A stretch of 64,000 nucleotides of DNA from Amycolatopsis sp. FBCC-B4732 (GTDB lineage Bacteria; Actinomycetota; Actinomycetes; Mycobacteriales; Pseudonocardiaceae). The notes below the pieces were generated by a model. It had not been told where the DNA came from. It did not search any database and saw only the letters and a program-made list of their open reading frames with translations. The translations under genes and the position numbers were made by a program. Positions within the stretch are counted from its first letter, which is position 1; every line of letters starts with the position of its first letter. The stretch lies in contig NZ_CP095376.1 of NCBI RefSeq assembly GCF_023008405.1, positions 954,001 through 1,018,000 of the forward strand, written 5' to 3'. Shown piece after piece: positions 33,861 to 42,406 of the stretch.

Positions 33861-33874
33861 TATTGGAGTGGTCG

Positions 33875-34687
33875 ATGGCTGAAGCACCCCGGCGGTCCGG
33901 GCGTCCCGCGGTGCGCCTGCGGGTCCTGCGCACCGAGCGGCTGACGCCGCACATGATCCGGATCGTCGCGGGCGGTGACGGCATCGCCGCCTTCTCGCCG
34001 AACGAGTTCACCGACGCCTACGTGAAGGTGCTGTTCAAGGTGCCCGGCGTCGAGTACCCGGAGCCGTTCGACGTCCAGGAGTGCCGCGCGACGCTGCCGC
34101 GGGAACACTGGCCGCGGCAGCGTTCCTACACCGTCCGGGCGTTCGACCCGCAGGCCGGCGAGCTGGTCATCGACTTCGTCCACCACGGCGACGAGGGCAT
34201 CGCCGGCCCGTGGGCGGCCGCCGCCCAGCCGGGCGACGAGCTGCTGCTGTCCGGTCCCGGCGGCGCCTACGCGCCGGGCACCGAGGCGGACTGGCACCTG
34301 CTGGCCGGGGACGAAAGCGCGTTGCCGGCCATCGCGGCGTCGCTCGAAGCGCTCCCGGCCGGGGCCCCGGCGCACGCGGTGATCCTCGTCGAGAACGCGG
34401 CCGAGGAGCAGCCGCTGGTCACCAAGGGGGACGTGCAGATCACCTGGCTGCACCGGGCTTCCGGCGGCGACGTCGCCGCGGCGGTGCGCGAGCTGCCGTG
34501 GCGCGACGGCGTCGTGCAGGCGTTCGTGCACGGCGAGGCGGGCTTCGTGCGGGACCTGCGGCGGTACCTGCTCGACGAGCGCGGGGTGCGGCGCGAGCTG
34601 CTGTCGATCTCGGGCTACTGGCGCGTGGGCAAGAACGACGAAGCCTGGCGCGAAGAGAAAGCGGCCGAACGGGCGCGCGAGAAGTAG
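33875..34687 (+). CDS. Siderophore-interacting protein (FAD-dependent ferric-siderophore reductase)
   Basis: This 270-residue protein has the N-terminal FAD-binding domain with RQRSYTVRAFD and FVHHGDEGIAGPWAAAAQPGDELLLSGPGG. The C-terminal SIP domain contains LLAGDESALPAIAASLEALP and ISGYWRVGKNDEAWREEK. It reduces ferric siderophore complexes in the cytoplasm to release iron. GGAG at 33865-33868 supports the ATG at 33875. An iron-box-like site lies in the promoter. No siderophore biosynthesis genes are present in the window. Confidence 0.93.
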   Translation: MAEAPRRSGRPAVRLRVLRTERLTPHMIRIVAGGDGIAAFSPNEFTDAYVKVLFKVPGVEYPEPFDVQECRATLPREHWPRQRSYTVRAFDPQAGELVIDFVHHGDEGIAGPWAAAAQPGDELLLSGPGGAYAPGTEADWHLLAGDESALPAIAASLEALPAGAPAHAVILVENAAEEQPLVTKGDVQITWLHRASGGDVAAAVRELPWRDGVVQAFVHGEAGFVRDLRRYLLDERGVRRELLSISGYWRVGKNDEAWREEKAAERAREK

Positions 34688-34696
34688 CCTCGCGGC

Positions 34697-35926
34697 ATGG
34701 CAGAACTCAAGGTGGAAGTCGACCCGGCCGAAGCCGGGTTCGACGTGGACCGGCTGACCAGGCTCGACGCGCACTTCGACCGGTACGTCGAGGACGGGCG
34801 GTTACCGGGCTGGCTCGCGGTGGTGAGCAGGCACGGCCGCATCGTCCACGTCGGCCGCGGCGGGCACCGCGACGTCGAAGCGGACCTCCCGGTGGAGACC
34901 GACACGCTCTGGCGCATCTTCTCGATGACCAAGCCGATCACCTCGGTGGCGGCGATGATGCTGGCCGAAGAGGGCTTGCTGGAGCTGGACGACCCGATTT
35001 CACGCTGGTTGCCCGAGTTCGCTTCGCCACGCGTGTTCGTCAAGGGGTCGGCGCTGTCGCCGCTCACCGAGCCGGCGACGTCGCCGATCCGGGTGTGGCA
35101 CCTGCTGACGCACACGGCGGGCCTGACGTACGGCTTCCACCACGGCCACCCGGTGGACGCGATCTACCGGGCGGCGGGCTTCGAGTGGAGCACCCCGCCG
35201 GGCCTCGACCTGGCGGCGTGCTGCGAGCAGTGGGCGAAGCTGCCGCTGGTGTTCCAGCCGGGCGCGGAGTGGAACTACTCGATCGCGTCCGACGTGCTCG
35301 GGCGCTTGGTCGAAGTGGTGTCGGGCCTGCCACTGGACGAGTTCTTCTCGTCGCGGATCTTCACGCCGCTGGGCATGACGGACACGGCGTTCGTGGCTCC
35401 TTCCCTGCCGCGGCTGGCCGCGATGTACGTGCGCGACCCGGCATCGGGCCGCGCGGTCCGCAACGACGCGTTCGGCCGCGCGGGCACGTCCCGCCCGGAC
35501 TGCCTGTCCGGCGGCGGCGGACTGGTGTCGTCGGCGGGCGACTACTGGCGTTTCACGGAGATGCTGCTGCGCGGCGGCGAACTCGACGGAGTTCGGCTGC
35601 TGTCCCCGCGGACGGTGTCGCTGATGGCTTCGAACCACCTGCCGGGGCGAGTGGACTTGGAGGCGTTCGGGCGCCCGCTGTTCGCGGAGATGCCATTCGA
35701 CGGCCACGGTTTCGGGCTGGGGTTCTCGGTGCTGGAGGACCCGGTGAAGGCCCGGACGTTGTCATCGGCGGGGGAGTTCGCTTGGGGCGGGGCGGCTTCG
35801 ACGGCGTTCTGGGTGGATCCGGATGAGGATCTGACGGTCGGGTTTTACACGCAGCTGTTGCCTTCGAGCACTTACCGGCTGCGACCGCAGTTGCGGCAGC
35901 TGGTCTATCAGGCGCTGGTGGACTGA
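34697..35926 (+). CDS. Serine hydrolase of the beta-lactamase/EstB family
   Basis: This 409-residue protein has the class-C beta-lactamase fold with the SxxK motif S76-M-T-K79, the tyrosine motif YSI (GAEWNYSIASDVLG), and no signal peptide. HLLTHTAGLTYGF and LGMTDTAFVAPS are hallmarks of EstB-type esterases/D-aminopeptidases. A cytoplasmic esterase is more likely than an antibiotic-resistance enzyme. It follows the SIP gene by 9 nt and probably shares its transcript. Its end overlaps the convergent pentapeptide gene by 19 nt. Confidence 0.88.
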   Translation: MAELKVEVDPAEAGFDVDRLTRLDAHFDRYVEDGRLPGWLAVVSRHGRIVHVGRGGHRDVEADLPVETDTLWRIFSMTKPITSVAAMMLAEEGLLELDDPISRWLPEFASPRVFVKGSALSPLTEPATSPIRVWHLLTHTAGLTYGFHHGHPVDAIYRAAGFEWSTPPGLDLAACCEQWAKLPLVFQPGAEWNYSIASDVLGRLVEVVSGLPLDEFFSSRIFTPLGMTDTAFVAPSLPRLAAMYVRDPASGRAVRNDAFGRAGTSRPDCLSGGGGLVSSAGDYWRFTEMLLRGGELDGVRLLSPRTVSLMASNHLPGRVDLEAFGRPLFAEMPFDGHGFGLGFSVLEDPVKARTLSSAGEFAWGGAASTAFWVDPDEDLTVGFYTQLLPSSTYRLRPQLRQLVYQALVD

Positions 35927-37587
35927 GCTTCCGGAGGAGTTCCGGCTTGCTGTGGTGCATCTGGCTCTTCGGTCATTCGTGCCCAATCGCCCTTCGTCGC
36001 CGATCGAGGCGCCGAAGTCACTTCGGTGAGCCGGAACCCCTTGGGTGGGAACCTGGTGCGCTGCACTGAAGGAGCAACGTCCGTCCGGACCCATGGACTG
36101 CCCGCGAACTTCGCGTGACTCTCGCTTTTGACCCGGCGGAAGGTGAACTCCGCGTTGAACCTGGCTTGCTCGAAACCGGCGGTAGCGGCGAAACTGCATC
36201 CGCCGAACAGTGCTCGCCCGTTGAATCGCACGCCGTCGAACCGGGCCGTTCGGTTGAAGTGGGCATCGCCGAAATCCGCCGAGGAGGCGAAGTGGGCGCC
36301 TTGAGCCAAGACGTCGTCAAGGAAAACAGCCTCCCGGAAGGCCGCCGCTCCCTGGATCTGTGCTTGCCGGAGGTCTGTCGTTCCTCCGAAGCTGGATGAG
36401 CCGAAGTCCATGAACCCACGGGACTTGATCTCCCGGAAGTCGGCGTCCGAGGTGATCACTACGCCGCTGAACGACGCTTTCTTCTCGAGGTGGCAATGGG
36501 TGAACTTCGCCATCCCGCCGAACTGCGATCCGTCGAAATCGACGGTGTCGCGGAAATTCGCCCGGGAGAAGTCGGCGGCGACCGGGAACCGAGCGTCGCG
36601 AAACGATGTAGTGCCTTGGAACTCGGCATCCGAGAAGTCGGCGACGTCGTCTGCCGCGATGGCGGACAGGTCCGAGCTCCCGGTGAGCCGCGCACCGTGG
36701 ACCGTGATCGAACGAGGGTGGCAGCCACTCAGGTCGAGGTCGACAAGTGTCGCACCGGTGAGATCGACATCGATCTCACGCCAGTACGACTGTGCGGTGC
36801 GCCCAGCGGGATCGCGCTCCTTCAAATGCCGCGCGAGGATGCGTTGCGCTTGTAGCCGTATCTGTGCCTCGCCGACCTGGACACCGTCAGGCCGGTCGTC
36901 GGCGCGATCACCGGAGGGCGTGGCCGTGGCTTCCGGTGGCATGCGCAAATAGGCGCACACCACGTTCACAATGGTCTGCCGTTGGTGCGCGTTGTCGTCG
37001 GCGAGTCGTTCGAGCGCGTACAGCCCGGCCAGTCTCACCGCCGCTTTCTCGGACCCCAACTGCTCGGCTGACTTGGTGTACAACTCCGTGATGCGGCGCG
37101 ACTCGGCATCACGAGCGGTCTCCAACGTGGTGAACTCCTGGTGCCACTGCCTGCGAACGGCCAGCAGCAAAGCGAAGATCCCGCCGGTTCCCGCGGCCAC
37201 TCCGAGGCCGGTCTTCACCGCGTCCACCCGTGCCGCAGCGCGATCGTTCGCACGATCGGCTTCGTTGAGGAGAACGCTGGTCGCGATCCACGTGACGGTG
37301 GCGACAACGGCGACCGCGCCGGCCAGCATCCACCACGTCAACGGCGGCACATCACGACGGGTGTCGCGATGCCGGTGATCGGTGAGGGCGCGGACGACGG
37401 CAAGCGAGATGAGCACTGCGGCGACGGTGAAAGTCGTCAGCGGAACCACATGGCCCGACACCCAGGCCCAGACGGACTTCCACTCGACCCAGCCGGTCAG
37501 CGAGGTGGCTCCGACGAGCGCGGCGAAAGCTCCTGCGGACCCCGGCGGGATCGCCGACTTCTTCCTGCCGCTGCTCGAGGAGACCAT
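35908..37587 (-). CDS. Membrane-anchored pentapeptide-repeat protein
   Basis: This 559-residue protein (ATG at 37587) has three hydrophobic helices in the first 150 residues. A coiled region follows, with a tandem 'SAEQLGSEKAAVRLAGLYALERLADD' helical segment. About 250 residues of A(D/N)LXX/F-type pentapeptide repeats form a right-handed beta-helix (DFSDAEFQGTTSFRDARF, DFSRANFRDTVDFDGSQF and so on). Proteins with this architecture are common in actinobacteria; function is unknown. The start is uncertain: no Shine-Dalgarno site exists, and an in-frame GTG at 37629 is possible. Confidence 0.85.
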   Translation of the reverse strand: MVSSSSGRKKSAIPPGSAGAFAALVGATSLTGWVEWKSVWAWVSGHVVPLTTFTVAAVLISLAVVRALTDHRHRDTRRDVPPLTWWMLAGAVAVVATVTWIATSVLLNEADRANDRAAARVDAVKTGLGVAAGTGGIFALLLAVRRQWHQEFTTLETARDAESRRITELYTKSAEQLGSEKAAVRLAGLYALERLADDNAHQRQTIVNVVCAYLRMPPEATATPSGDRADDRPDGVQVGEAQIRLQAQRILARHLKERDPAGRTAQSYWREIDVDLTGATLVDLDLSGCHPRSITVHGARLTGSSDLSAIAADDVADFSDAEFQGTTSFRDARFPVAADFSRANFRDTVDFDGSQFGGMAKFTHCHLEKKASFSGVVITSDADFREIKSRGFMDFGSSSFGGTTDLRQAQIQGAAAFREAVFLDDVLAQGAHFASSADFGDAHFNRTARFDGVRFNGRALFGGCSFAATAGFEQARFNAEFTFRRVKSESHAKFAGSPWVRTDVAPSVQRTRFPPKGFRLTEVTSAPRSATKGDWARMTEEPDAPQQAGTPPEAQSTSA

Positions 37588-37645
37588 GACCGACAGTATT
37601 GCAGGCGGGGCTTCCCGATCGAGTCGCACGGCCGTGACGTCGCTT

Positions 37646-39106
37646 CTACTTCTGTTGCTGCCGAGCGAACGGCCCCCGGTCCGGTGCGCAGACCGTGCCC
37701 CGCGCGGGTACCGAACCGGTGGCGAAGTAGCGGTCGAGCGACGCGTCCACGCACGCGCTCTTGCCCCTCGACCCGTGTCCGTACGTGTCGAGCGTCAGCA
37801 GGCGCGCGTCGGCCAGCAGCTTCTCGGTCCGCTGGGCTCCGGCGTACGGCGTTTCGAGGTCGCCCTGGCGGTTGGCGAGCAGCAGGATCGGCGCCGTCGG
37901 GCGGTTCCACGGACCCGCGTAGCGGCCGGTGTCCGAGACGTCCCAGGTGGCGCAGGGCAGCGTCTTGTAGACGTCGTACGGCCCGAAGCCGCGGCCCACC
38001 CGGTCGGCCTTCCGCGCGTAGTCCCACCACACGGCCGGATCGCGCGGGTTCGCCGCGTCCGAGCACAGCGTCGCGCCGCCGCCCAGCAGGGAGTCGACGT
38101 CCGGCGGGCCGCCCGCTGACGCCGGGGCGCGCGACGCCGGGTCCGCCAGTGCCTGGAGGAACGCCGCCAGTTGCGGTGCGGCTTGGGCGTCGGTCAGGTA
38201 GTTGTGGATCGTGGCGATCGCGCTCTGGTAGGTGACGGCGACCTGCCTGCCCGCGGTGTCCGTCACCGTGATCGGGCCCGTCGTCAGCCGGTCCAGGATC
38301 GCGTCGTAGTCGGACGTGCAGCGGGAAGCACACGCGTCCAAAAAGGACTTCAGCGCGCGTGGGCCGTCTTCGTAGCCCTGAAGCCGGTAGCTCATCGGGC
38401 CGGTGCCGGTCGACCAGCGCACCGGGTCGTCGACCGCGTCGAGCGCCAGGGAACCCACCCGGCCGGGGAACAGGCTGGCGTACGTCTCGCCGAGGTAGGT
38501 GCCGTACGACTTCCCGTAGTAGCGCAGTTTCGGCTCGCCGAACGCCGCTCGCAGCCGGTCCAGGTCGCGCGCGATCGTCCCGGTGGAGAGGTGGTTCGCC
38601 AGCGGGCCGGCGTTCTGTGCGCAGAGATCGGTGACCGTGCGGGTGTCCGCGATCTGCTGCTGCTCGGCGGCCCGGGTGAGCGGGAAGGTGCCGAGCGCCC
38701 GTTGGAGCACTTCGAGCTGCGAAGGATCGGTGAAGCAGTGGATCTTCGAGCTGGCGCCGACGCCGCGCGGGTCGAACCCGACGATGTCGAAGCGCTCGTG
38801 CAGGAACGGCGTCAACGCGGGTGCGAAACGGCCGGACGAACCCGGGCCGCCGGGGTTGTAGAAGATCGTGCCCAGCTTGTGGGCCCGGTCGGTGGCGGGC
38901 AACCGGCCGACGGCGATCGACACGGTGCCGGCCGACGAGTCCTGATAGGACAGGGGGACGTCGAGGTGGCCGCATTGGTACCCGGTGGCGCACGCGGATT
39001 CCCAGACGATTCCGGTGGGGCTCGCCGCGGCCGCGGGCGCACTCAAGGCGACCGCACCCACGACGGCCCCCAGAGCCAGCGCAACACGGAGTTTCGGAGA
39101 ATTCAT
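37646..39106 (-). CDS. Secreted S33-family alpha/beta-hydrolase (tripeptidyl-aminopeptidase-like)
   Basis: This 486-residue protein has a Sec signal peptide (residues 1-28, ending APAAAA) and a TAP-type hydrolase core. The core shows IFYNPGGPGSSG, FDPRGVGAS and the nucleophile motif GKSYGTYLG. A C-terminal TAP-like region with GHGSRGKSACVD supplies the catalytic histidine. It would release tripeptides or act as an esterase outside the cell, like Streptomyces SlpD/SlpE. It is monocistronic, followed by a 58-nt gap to the pentapeptide gene's start. Confidence 0.9.
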   Translation of the reverse strand: MNSPKLRVALALGAVVGAVALSAPAAAASPTGIVWESACATGYQCGHLDVPLSYQDSSAGTVSIAVGRLPATDRAHKLGTIFYNPGGPGSSGRFAPALTPFLHERFDIVGFDPRGVGASSKIHCFTDPSQLEVLQRALGTFPLTRAAEQQQIADTRTVTDLCAQNAGPLANHLSTGTIARDLDRLRAAFGEPKLRYYGKSYGTYLGETYASLFPGRVGSLALDAVDDPVRWSTGTGPMSYRLQGYEDGPRALKSFLDACASRCTSDYDAILDRLTTGPITVTDTAGRQVAVTYQSAIATIHNYLTDAQAAPQLAAFLQALADPASRAPASAGGPPDVDSLLGGGATLCSDAANPRDPAVWWDYARKADRVGRGFGPYDVYKTLPCATWDVSDTGRYAGPWNRPTAPILLLANRQGDLETPYAGAQRTEKLLADARLLTLDTYGHGSRGKSACVDASLDRYFATGSVPARGTVCAPDRGPFARQQQK

Positions 39107-39131
39107 GGCCCCGATCGTCCCGGCACCGGGA

Positions 39132-39159
39132 CCGGGGGCGCGCTGGTGCGCACCCCCGG
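39132..39159. terminator. Hairpin after the LLM oxidoreductase operon
   Basis: CCGGGGGCGCGC (39132-39143) pairs with GCGCACCCCCGG (39148-39159) with one wobble and a TGGT loop, 20 nt past the stop of the minus-strand operon. Confidence 0.75.
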
Positions 39160-39178
39160 AACCGGGGTAGGGCGGGCC

Positions 39179-40177
39179 CTACGCGGTGAGCTTCGGGATG
39201 ATCTGCGAGCCGTACGACGCCAGCGTTGCCTCGCGGTCGTCGTGCATCAGGTACAGCGAGAACTGGTCCACGCCCAGCTCGGCCAGCTCCTGCAGCCGTT
39301 CGACGTGGGCCGGCGCGGGGCCCAGCAGGCAGAACCGGTCGACGATCTCGTCCGGGACGAACTCCGTCGACGGGTTGCCCGCCTTGCCGTGGTGGCTGTA
39401 GTCGTAGCCCTCCCGCTCGCGGATGTAGTCGGTCAGCTCGCGAGGCACCGCGCTCGAAGACCCGTAGCGGGCCACCAGGTCGGCGACGTGGTTGCCGACC
39501 ATCCCGCCGAACCAGCGCAGCTGTTCGCGCTGGTGCGCCACGTCGTCCCCGACGTACGCCGGGGCCGCGACGCAGATCGTGATGCCGCCGGGATCGCGGC
39601 CGGCCGCCCGCGCGGCGTCGCGCACCGCGCCGATCGTCCAGCGCGCGATCGCCGGGTCCGCGCACTGCAGGATGAAGCCGTCGGCGTGCTCGCCGACCGT
39701 CTGCAGCGCCTTCGGCCCGTACCCGGCCATCCACATCTCGAGCCTGCCGTTGCGGATCCACGGGATCTGCACGGTCTTGTCGTTCATCTCCACCGCGCGG
39801 CCTTCGGCGAGGTCCTTGACCACGCGCATGCAGTCGCGCACGGTGGCCAAAGTGGACGGTGGCTTGCCGACGACGCGGTGCGCGGAGTCGCCGCGGCCGA
39901 TGCCGCAGACCGTCCGGTTGCCGTACATGTCGTTGAGCGTGGCGAACGTCGACGCCATCACCGACCAGTCCCGCGTGCCGGGGCTGGTCACCATCGGCCC
40001 CACGACCAGCGACGACGTCGCCGCGAGGATCGCCGAGTAGATGACGAACGGCTCCTGCCACAGCACGCAGGAGTCGAACGTCCAGCCGTAGCGGAACCCG
40101 GCGTCCTCGGCGTCCTTCATGAGCCGCACGACGTCCCGTGCGGGTGGGTCCGTCTGCAGCACGATCCCGAAGTCCAT
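39179..40177 (-). CDS. LLM-class flavin/F420-dependent oxidoreductase
   Basis: This 332-residue luciferase-like TIM-barrel protein starts MDFGIVLQTDPPARDVVRLMKDAEDAGF. It carries LVVGPMVTSPGTRDWSVMASTFATLNDMYGNRTVCGIGRGDS and the family ending. It resembles the F420-dependent group found in pyrimidine/hydantoin clusters. It is the last gene of the operon with NCS1, ureidopropionase and dihydropyrimidinase genes; its ATG at 40177 follows GAGGTGAG and lies 7 nt after the hydA stop. A role as an unusual dihydropyrimidine-forming or -consuming enzyme is a hypothesis only. Confidence 0.88.
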   Translation of the reverse strand: MDFGIVLQTDPPARDVVRLMKDAEDAGFRYGWTFDSCVLWQEPFVIYSAILAATSSLVVGPMVTSPGTRDWSVMASTFATLNDMYGNRTVCGIGRGDSAHRVVGKPPSTLATVRDCMRVVKDLAEGRAVEMNDKTVQIPWIRNGRLEMWMAGYGPKALQTVGEHADGFILQCADPAIARWTIGAVRDAARAAGRDPGGITICVAAPAYVGDDVAHQREQLRWFGGMVGNHVADLVARYGSSSAVPRELTDYIREREGYDYSHHGKAGNPSTEFVPDEIVDRFCLLGPAPAHVERLQELAELGVDQFSLYLMHDDREATLASYGSQIIPKLTA

Positions 40178-40184
40178 GCTCACC

Positions 40185-41567
40185 TCAGTTCAGGTACTGG
40201 TTCAGCGAGCGCGACAGGAACTTGCCGTGCGACGTGCTCCCCGAGAAGCCGGAAGGCGACACGACGACGCGCCCGCGGGAGAGCACGGTGTGCACGCGAC
40301 CGGTGATCTCGAACCCTTCGTACGCCGAGTAGTCCACGTTCATGTGGTGCGTCTCGGCCGACAGGGTCTGCGTCGCCGACGGGTCGTAGATCACGATGTC
40401 CGCGTCCGAGCCCGCCGCGATGACGCCCTTGCGCGGGTACAGCCCGAACATCCGCGCCGGCGTCGCCGAGCACGTCTCGACCCAGCGCCCGAGCGTCAGC
40501 TCACCCGCGACGACACCCTGGTGCAGCAGGTCCATCCGGTGCTCGACACCCGGCATCCCGTTCGGGATGGCCCGGAAGTCCGCGCGCCCCAGCTCTTTCT
40601 GGTCCTTGAAGCAGAACGGGCAGTGGTCGGTGGACACCACGGACAGGTCGTTCGTCCGCAGGCCCCGCCACAGGTCGGCTTGGTGCGACTTCTCCCGCAG
40701 CGGCGGCGAAGCGACGTACTTGGCGCCCTCGAAGTCCGGCTTGGCCAAGTCCTCGATGGACAGGTAGAGGTACTGCGGGCACGTCTCGGCGAAGACGTTC
40801 TGGCCGTCGTTGCGCGCCTCCGCGACCGCCGCGAGTGCCTGCGACGCCGACAGGTGCACGATGTACAACGGCGAACCGGTGACCTTCGCGAGCTGGATCG
40901 CCCGTGACGTCGCCTCGCCTTCCAGCTCCGGCGGACGCGTCAGACCGTGCTGGACGGGGTCGGTGTTCCCGGCCGCCACCGCCTGCGCGGCCAGCTGGTC
41001 GATCGCGATGCCGTTCTCCGCGTGCATCATGATCGTGGCGCCGATCTCGCGCGCCTTCTGCATGGCCAGCAGGATCTCGCCGTCCGTGGAGTAGAACACC
41101 CCCGGGTAGGCCATGAACATCTTGAAGCTGCCGACGCCGCCGTCGACGCAGGCTTCCATCTCCTTCAGCGACTGGTCGTTGACGTCGCTGACGATCATGT
41201 GGAAGCCGTAGTCGATCGCGCAGTTGCCGTCCGCTTTGGCGTGCCACTTGTCCAAAGTGGACAGCAAAGACGTTCCCTTGGCCTGCACGGCGAAGTCGAT
41301 GATCGTCGTCGTGCCGCCCCAGGCCGCCGCCGTGGTGCCGGTCGAGAAGCTGTCGACGGAGTGCGTCCCGCCGAAGGGCATCTCCATGTGCGTGTGCGCG
41401 TCGATGCCGCCGGGCAGCACGTACTTGCCGGTGGCGTCGATCGTCTCGTCGCCGGAGAGCGTGCCGGGCGCCCCGACGGCGGCGATGGTCTCGCCGTCGA
41501 CCAGGACGTCCGCGAGCAGCGCGCCCGACGGCGAAACGACTTGGCCGCCCTTGATGAGCGTGGTCAT
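40185..41567 (-). CDS. hydA: Dihydropyrimidinase / hydantoinase
   Basis: This 460-residue amidohydrolase has the metal motif DAHTHMEM, the carboxylated-lysine segment GGVGSFKMFMAY and HAENG, YIVHLSASQ and STDHCPF metal/substrate ligands. It hydrolyses 5,6-dihydropyrimidines or hydantoins to N-carbamyl amino acids. Its ATG overlaps the ureidopropionase stop (TGATG). The substrate side (dihydrouracil versus hydantoin) cannot be decided from sequence, but the neighbours favour a reductive pyrimidine or hydantoin pathway. Confidence 0.93.
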   Translation of the reverse strand: MTTLIKGGQVVSPSGALLADVLVDGETIAAVGAPGTLSGDETIDATGKYVLPGGIDAHTHMEMPFGGTHSVDSFSTGTTAAAWGGTTTIIDFAVQAKGTSLLSTLDKWHAKADGNCAIDYGFHMIVSDVNDQSLKEMEACVDGGVGSFKMFMAYPGVFYSTDGEILLAMQKAREIGATIMMHAENGIAIDQLAAQAVAAGNTDPVQHGLTRPPELEGEATSRAIQLAKVTGSPLYIVHLSASQALAAVAEARNDGQNVFAETCPQYLYLSIEDLAKPDFEGAKYVASPPLREKSHQADLWRGLRTNDLSVVSTDHCPFCFKDQKELGRADFRAIPNGMPGVEHRMDLLHQGVVAGELTLGRWVETCSATPARMFGLYPRKGVIAAGSDADIVIYDPSATQTLSAETHHMNVDYSAYEGFEITGRVHTVLSRGRVVVSPSGFSGSTSHGKFLSRSLNQYLN

Positions 41568-42406
41568 CAGGCCTCCGTGAGGGGGCCGTAGGTGTCCGGG
41601 CGGCGGTCGCGGTAGAACGCCCACAGATCCCGGACCTCGTCGAGCAGCGTCATGTCCAGGTCGCGGATGACGACCTCGTCGTCGGTGTCGGACGCGGCGT
41701 CGCCGATCAGCTGCCCGCGCGGGTCGGCGAAGTACGTCTGGCCGTAGAAGTCGTTGTCGCCCAGGGGTTCCACGCCGACGCGGTTGATCGCGCCGACGAA
41801 GTACTCGTTGGCCACCGCGGCCGCCGGCTGCTCCAGCTTCCACAGGTACTGCGAGAGGCCGCGGCTGGTCGCCGACGGGTTGAACACGATCTTCGCCCCG
41901 GCCAGGCCCAGCGCACGCCAGCCCTCCGGGAAGTGCCGCTCGTAGCAGATGTAGACGCCGATGCGGCCCACGGCGGTGTCGAACACCGGGTAGCCCATGT
42001 TGCCGGGCCGGAAGTAGAACTTCTCCCAGAAACCCTTGACCTGCGGGATGTGGTTCTTGCGGTGCTTGCCGAGGTAGGTGCCGTCGGCGTCGATCACCGC
42101 GGCGGTGTTGTAGTAGACGCCGGGCTGCTCGACCTCGTACATCGGCACGATCAGCACGACGCCGTGGCGCTCGGCGACCTCCTGCATGAGCTTGGTCGTC
42201 GGCCCGTCCGGGATGCCCTCGGTGTAGGAGTAGAACTCGGTGTCCTGCACCTGGCAGAAGTAGGGCCCGTAGAACAGTTCCTGCAGGCAGACGACCTGGG
42301 CGCCCTGCGAGGCGGCGGTGGCGATGTGGTCGACCGCCGCCTTGATCATGGACTCCTTGTCACCCGTCCACCGCTGCTGGATCAATCCGGCTCGGACGAC
42401 GCTCAC
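41567..42406 (-). CDS. Beta-ureidopropionase / N-carbamoyl-amino-acid hydrolase (nitrilase superfamily)
   Basis: This 279-residue nitrilase-fold enzyme shows the catalytic triad: E in CLQELFYGPYF, K in LGKHRKNHIP, and C in VYICYERHFPE. The N-carbamyl side is supported by RGLSQYLWKLEQPAAAVAN, typical of beta-ureidopropionase. It would split N-carbamyl-beta-alanine to beta-alanine, CO2 and ammonia. AAGGAGGAG precedes the GTG at 42406. It overlaps the NCS1 gene end by 47 nt, an unusually long coupled overlap. Confidence 0.92.
   Translation of the reverse strand: MSVVRAGLIQQRWTGDKESMIKAAVDHIATAASQGAQVVCLQELFYGPYFCQVQDTEFYSYTEGIPDGPTTKLMQEVAERHGVVLIVPMYEVEQPGVYYNTAAVIDADGTYLGKHRKNHIPQVKGFWEKFYFRPGNMGYPVFDTAVGRIGVYICYERHFPEGWRALGLAGAKIVFNPSATSRGLSQYLWKLEQPAAAVANEYFVGAINRVGVEPLGDNDFYGQTYFADPRGQLIGDAASDTDDEVVIRDLDMTLLDEVRDLWAFYRDRRPDTYGPLTEA

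Noticed and set aside
34697..35926. Beta-lactamase (antibiotic resistance)
   Set aside because: No signal peptide and EstB-like motifs (HLLTHTAGLTYGF); the fold fits cytoplasmic esterases better.
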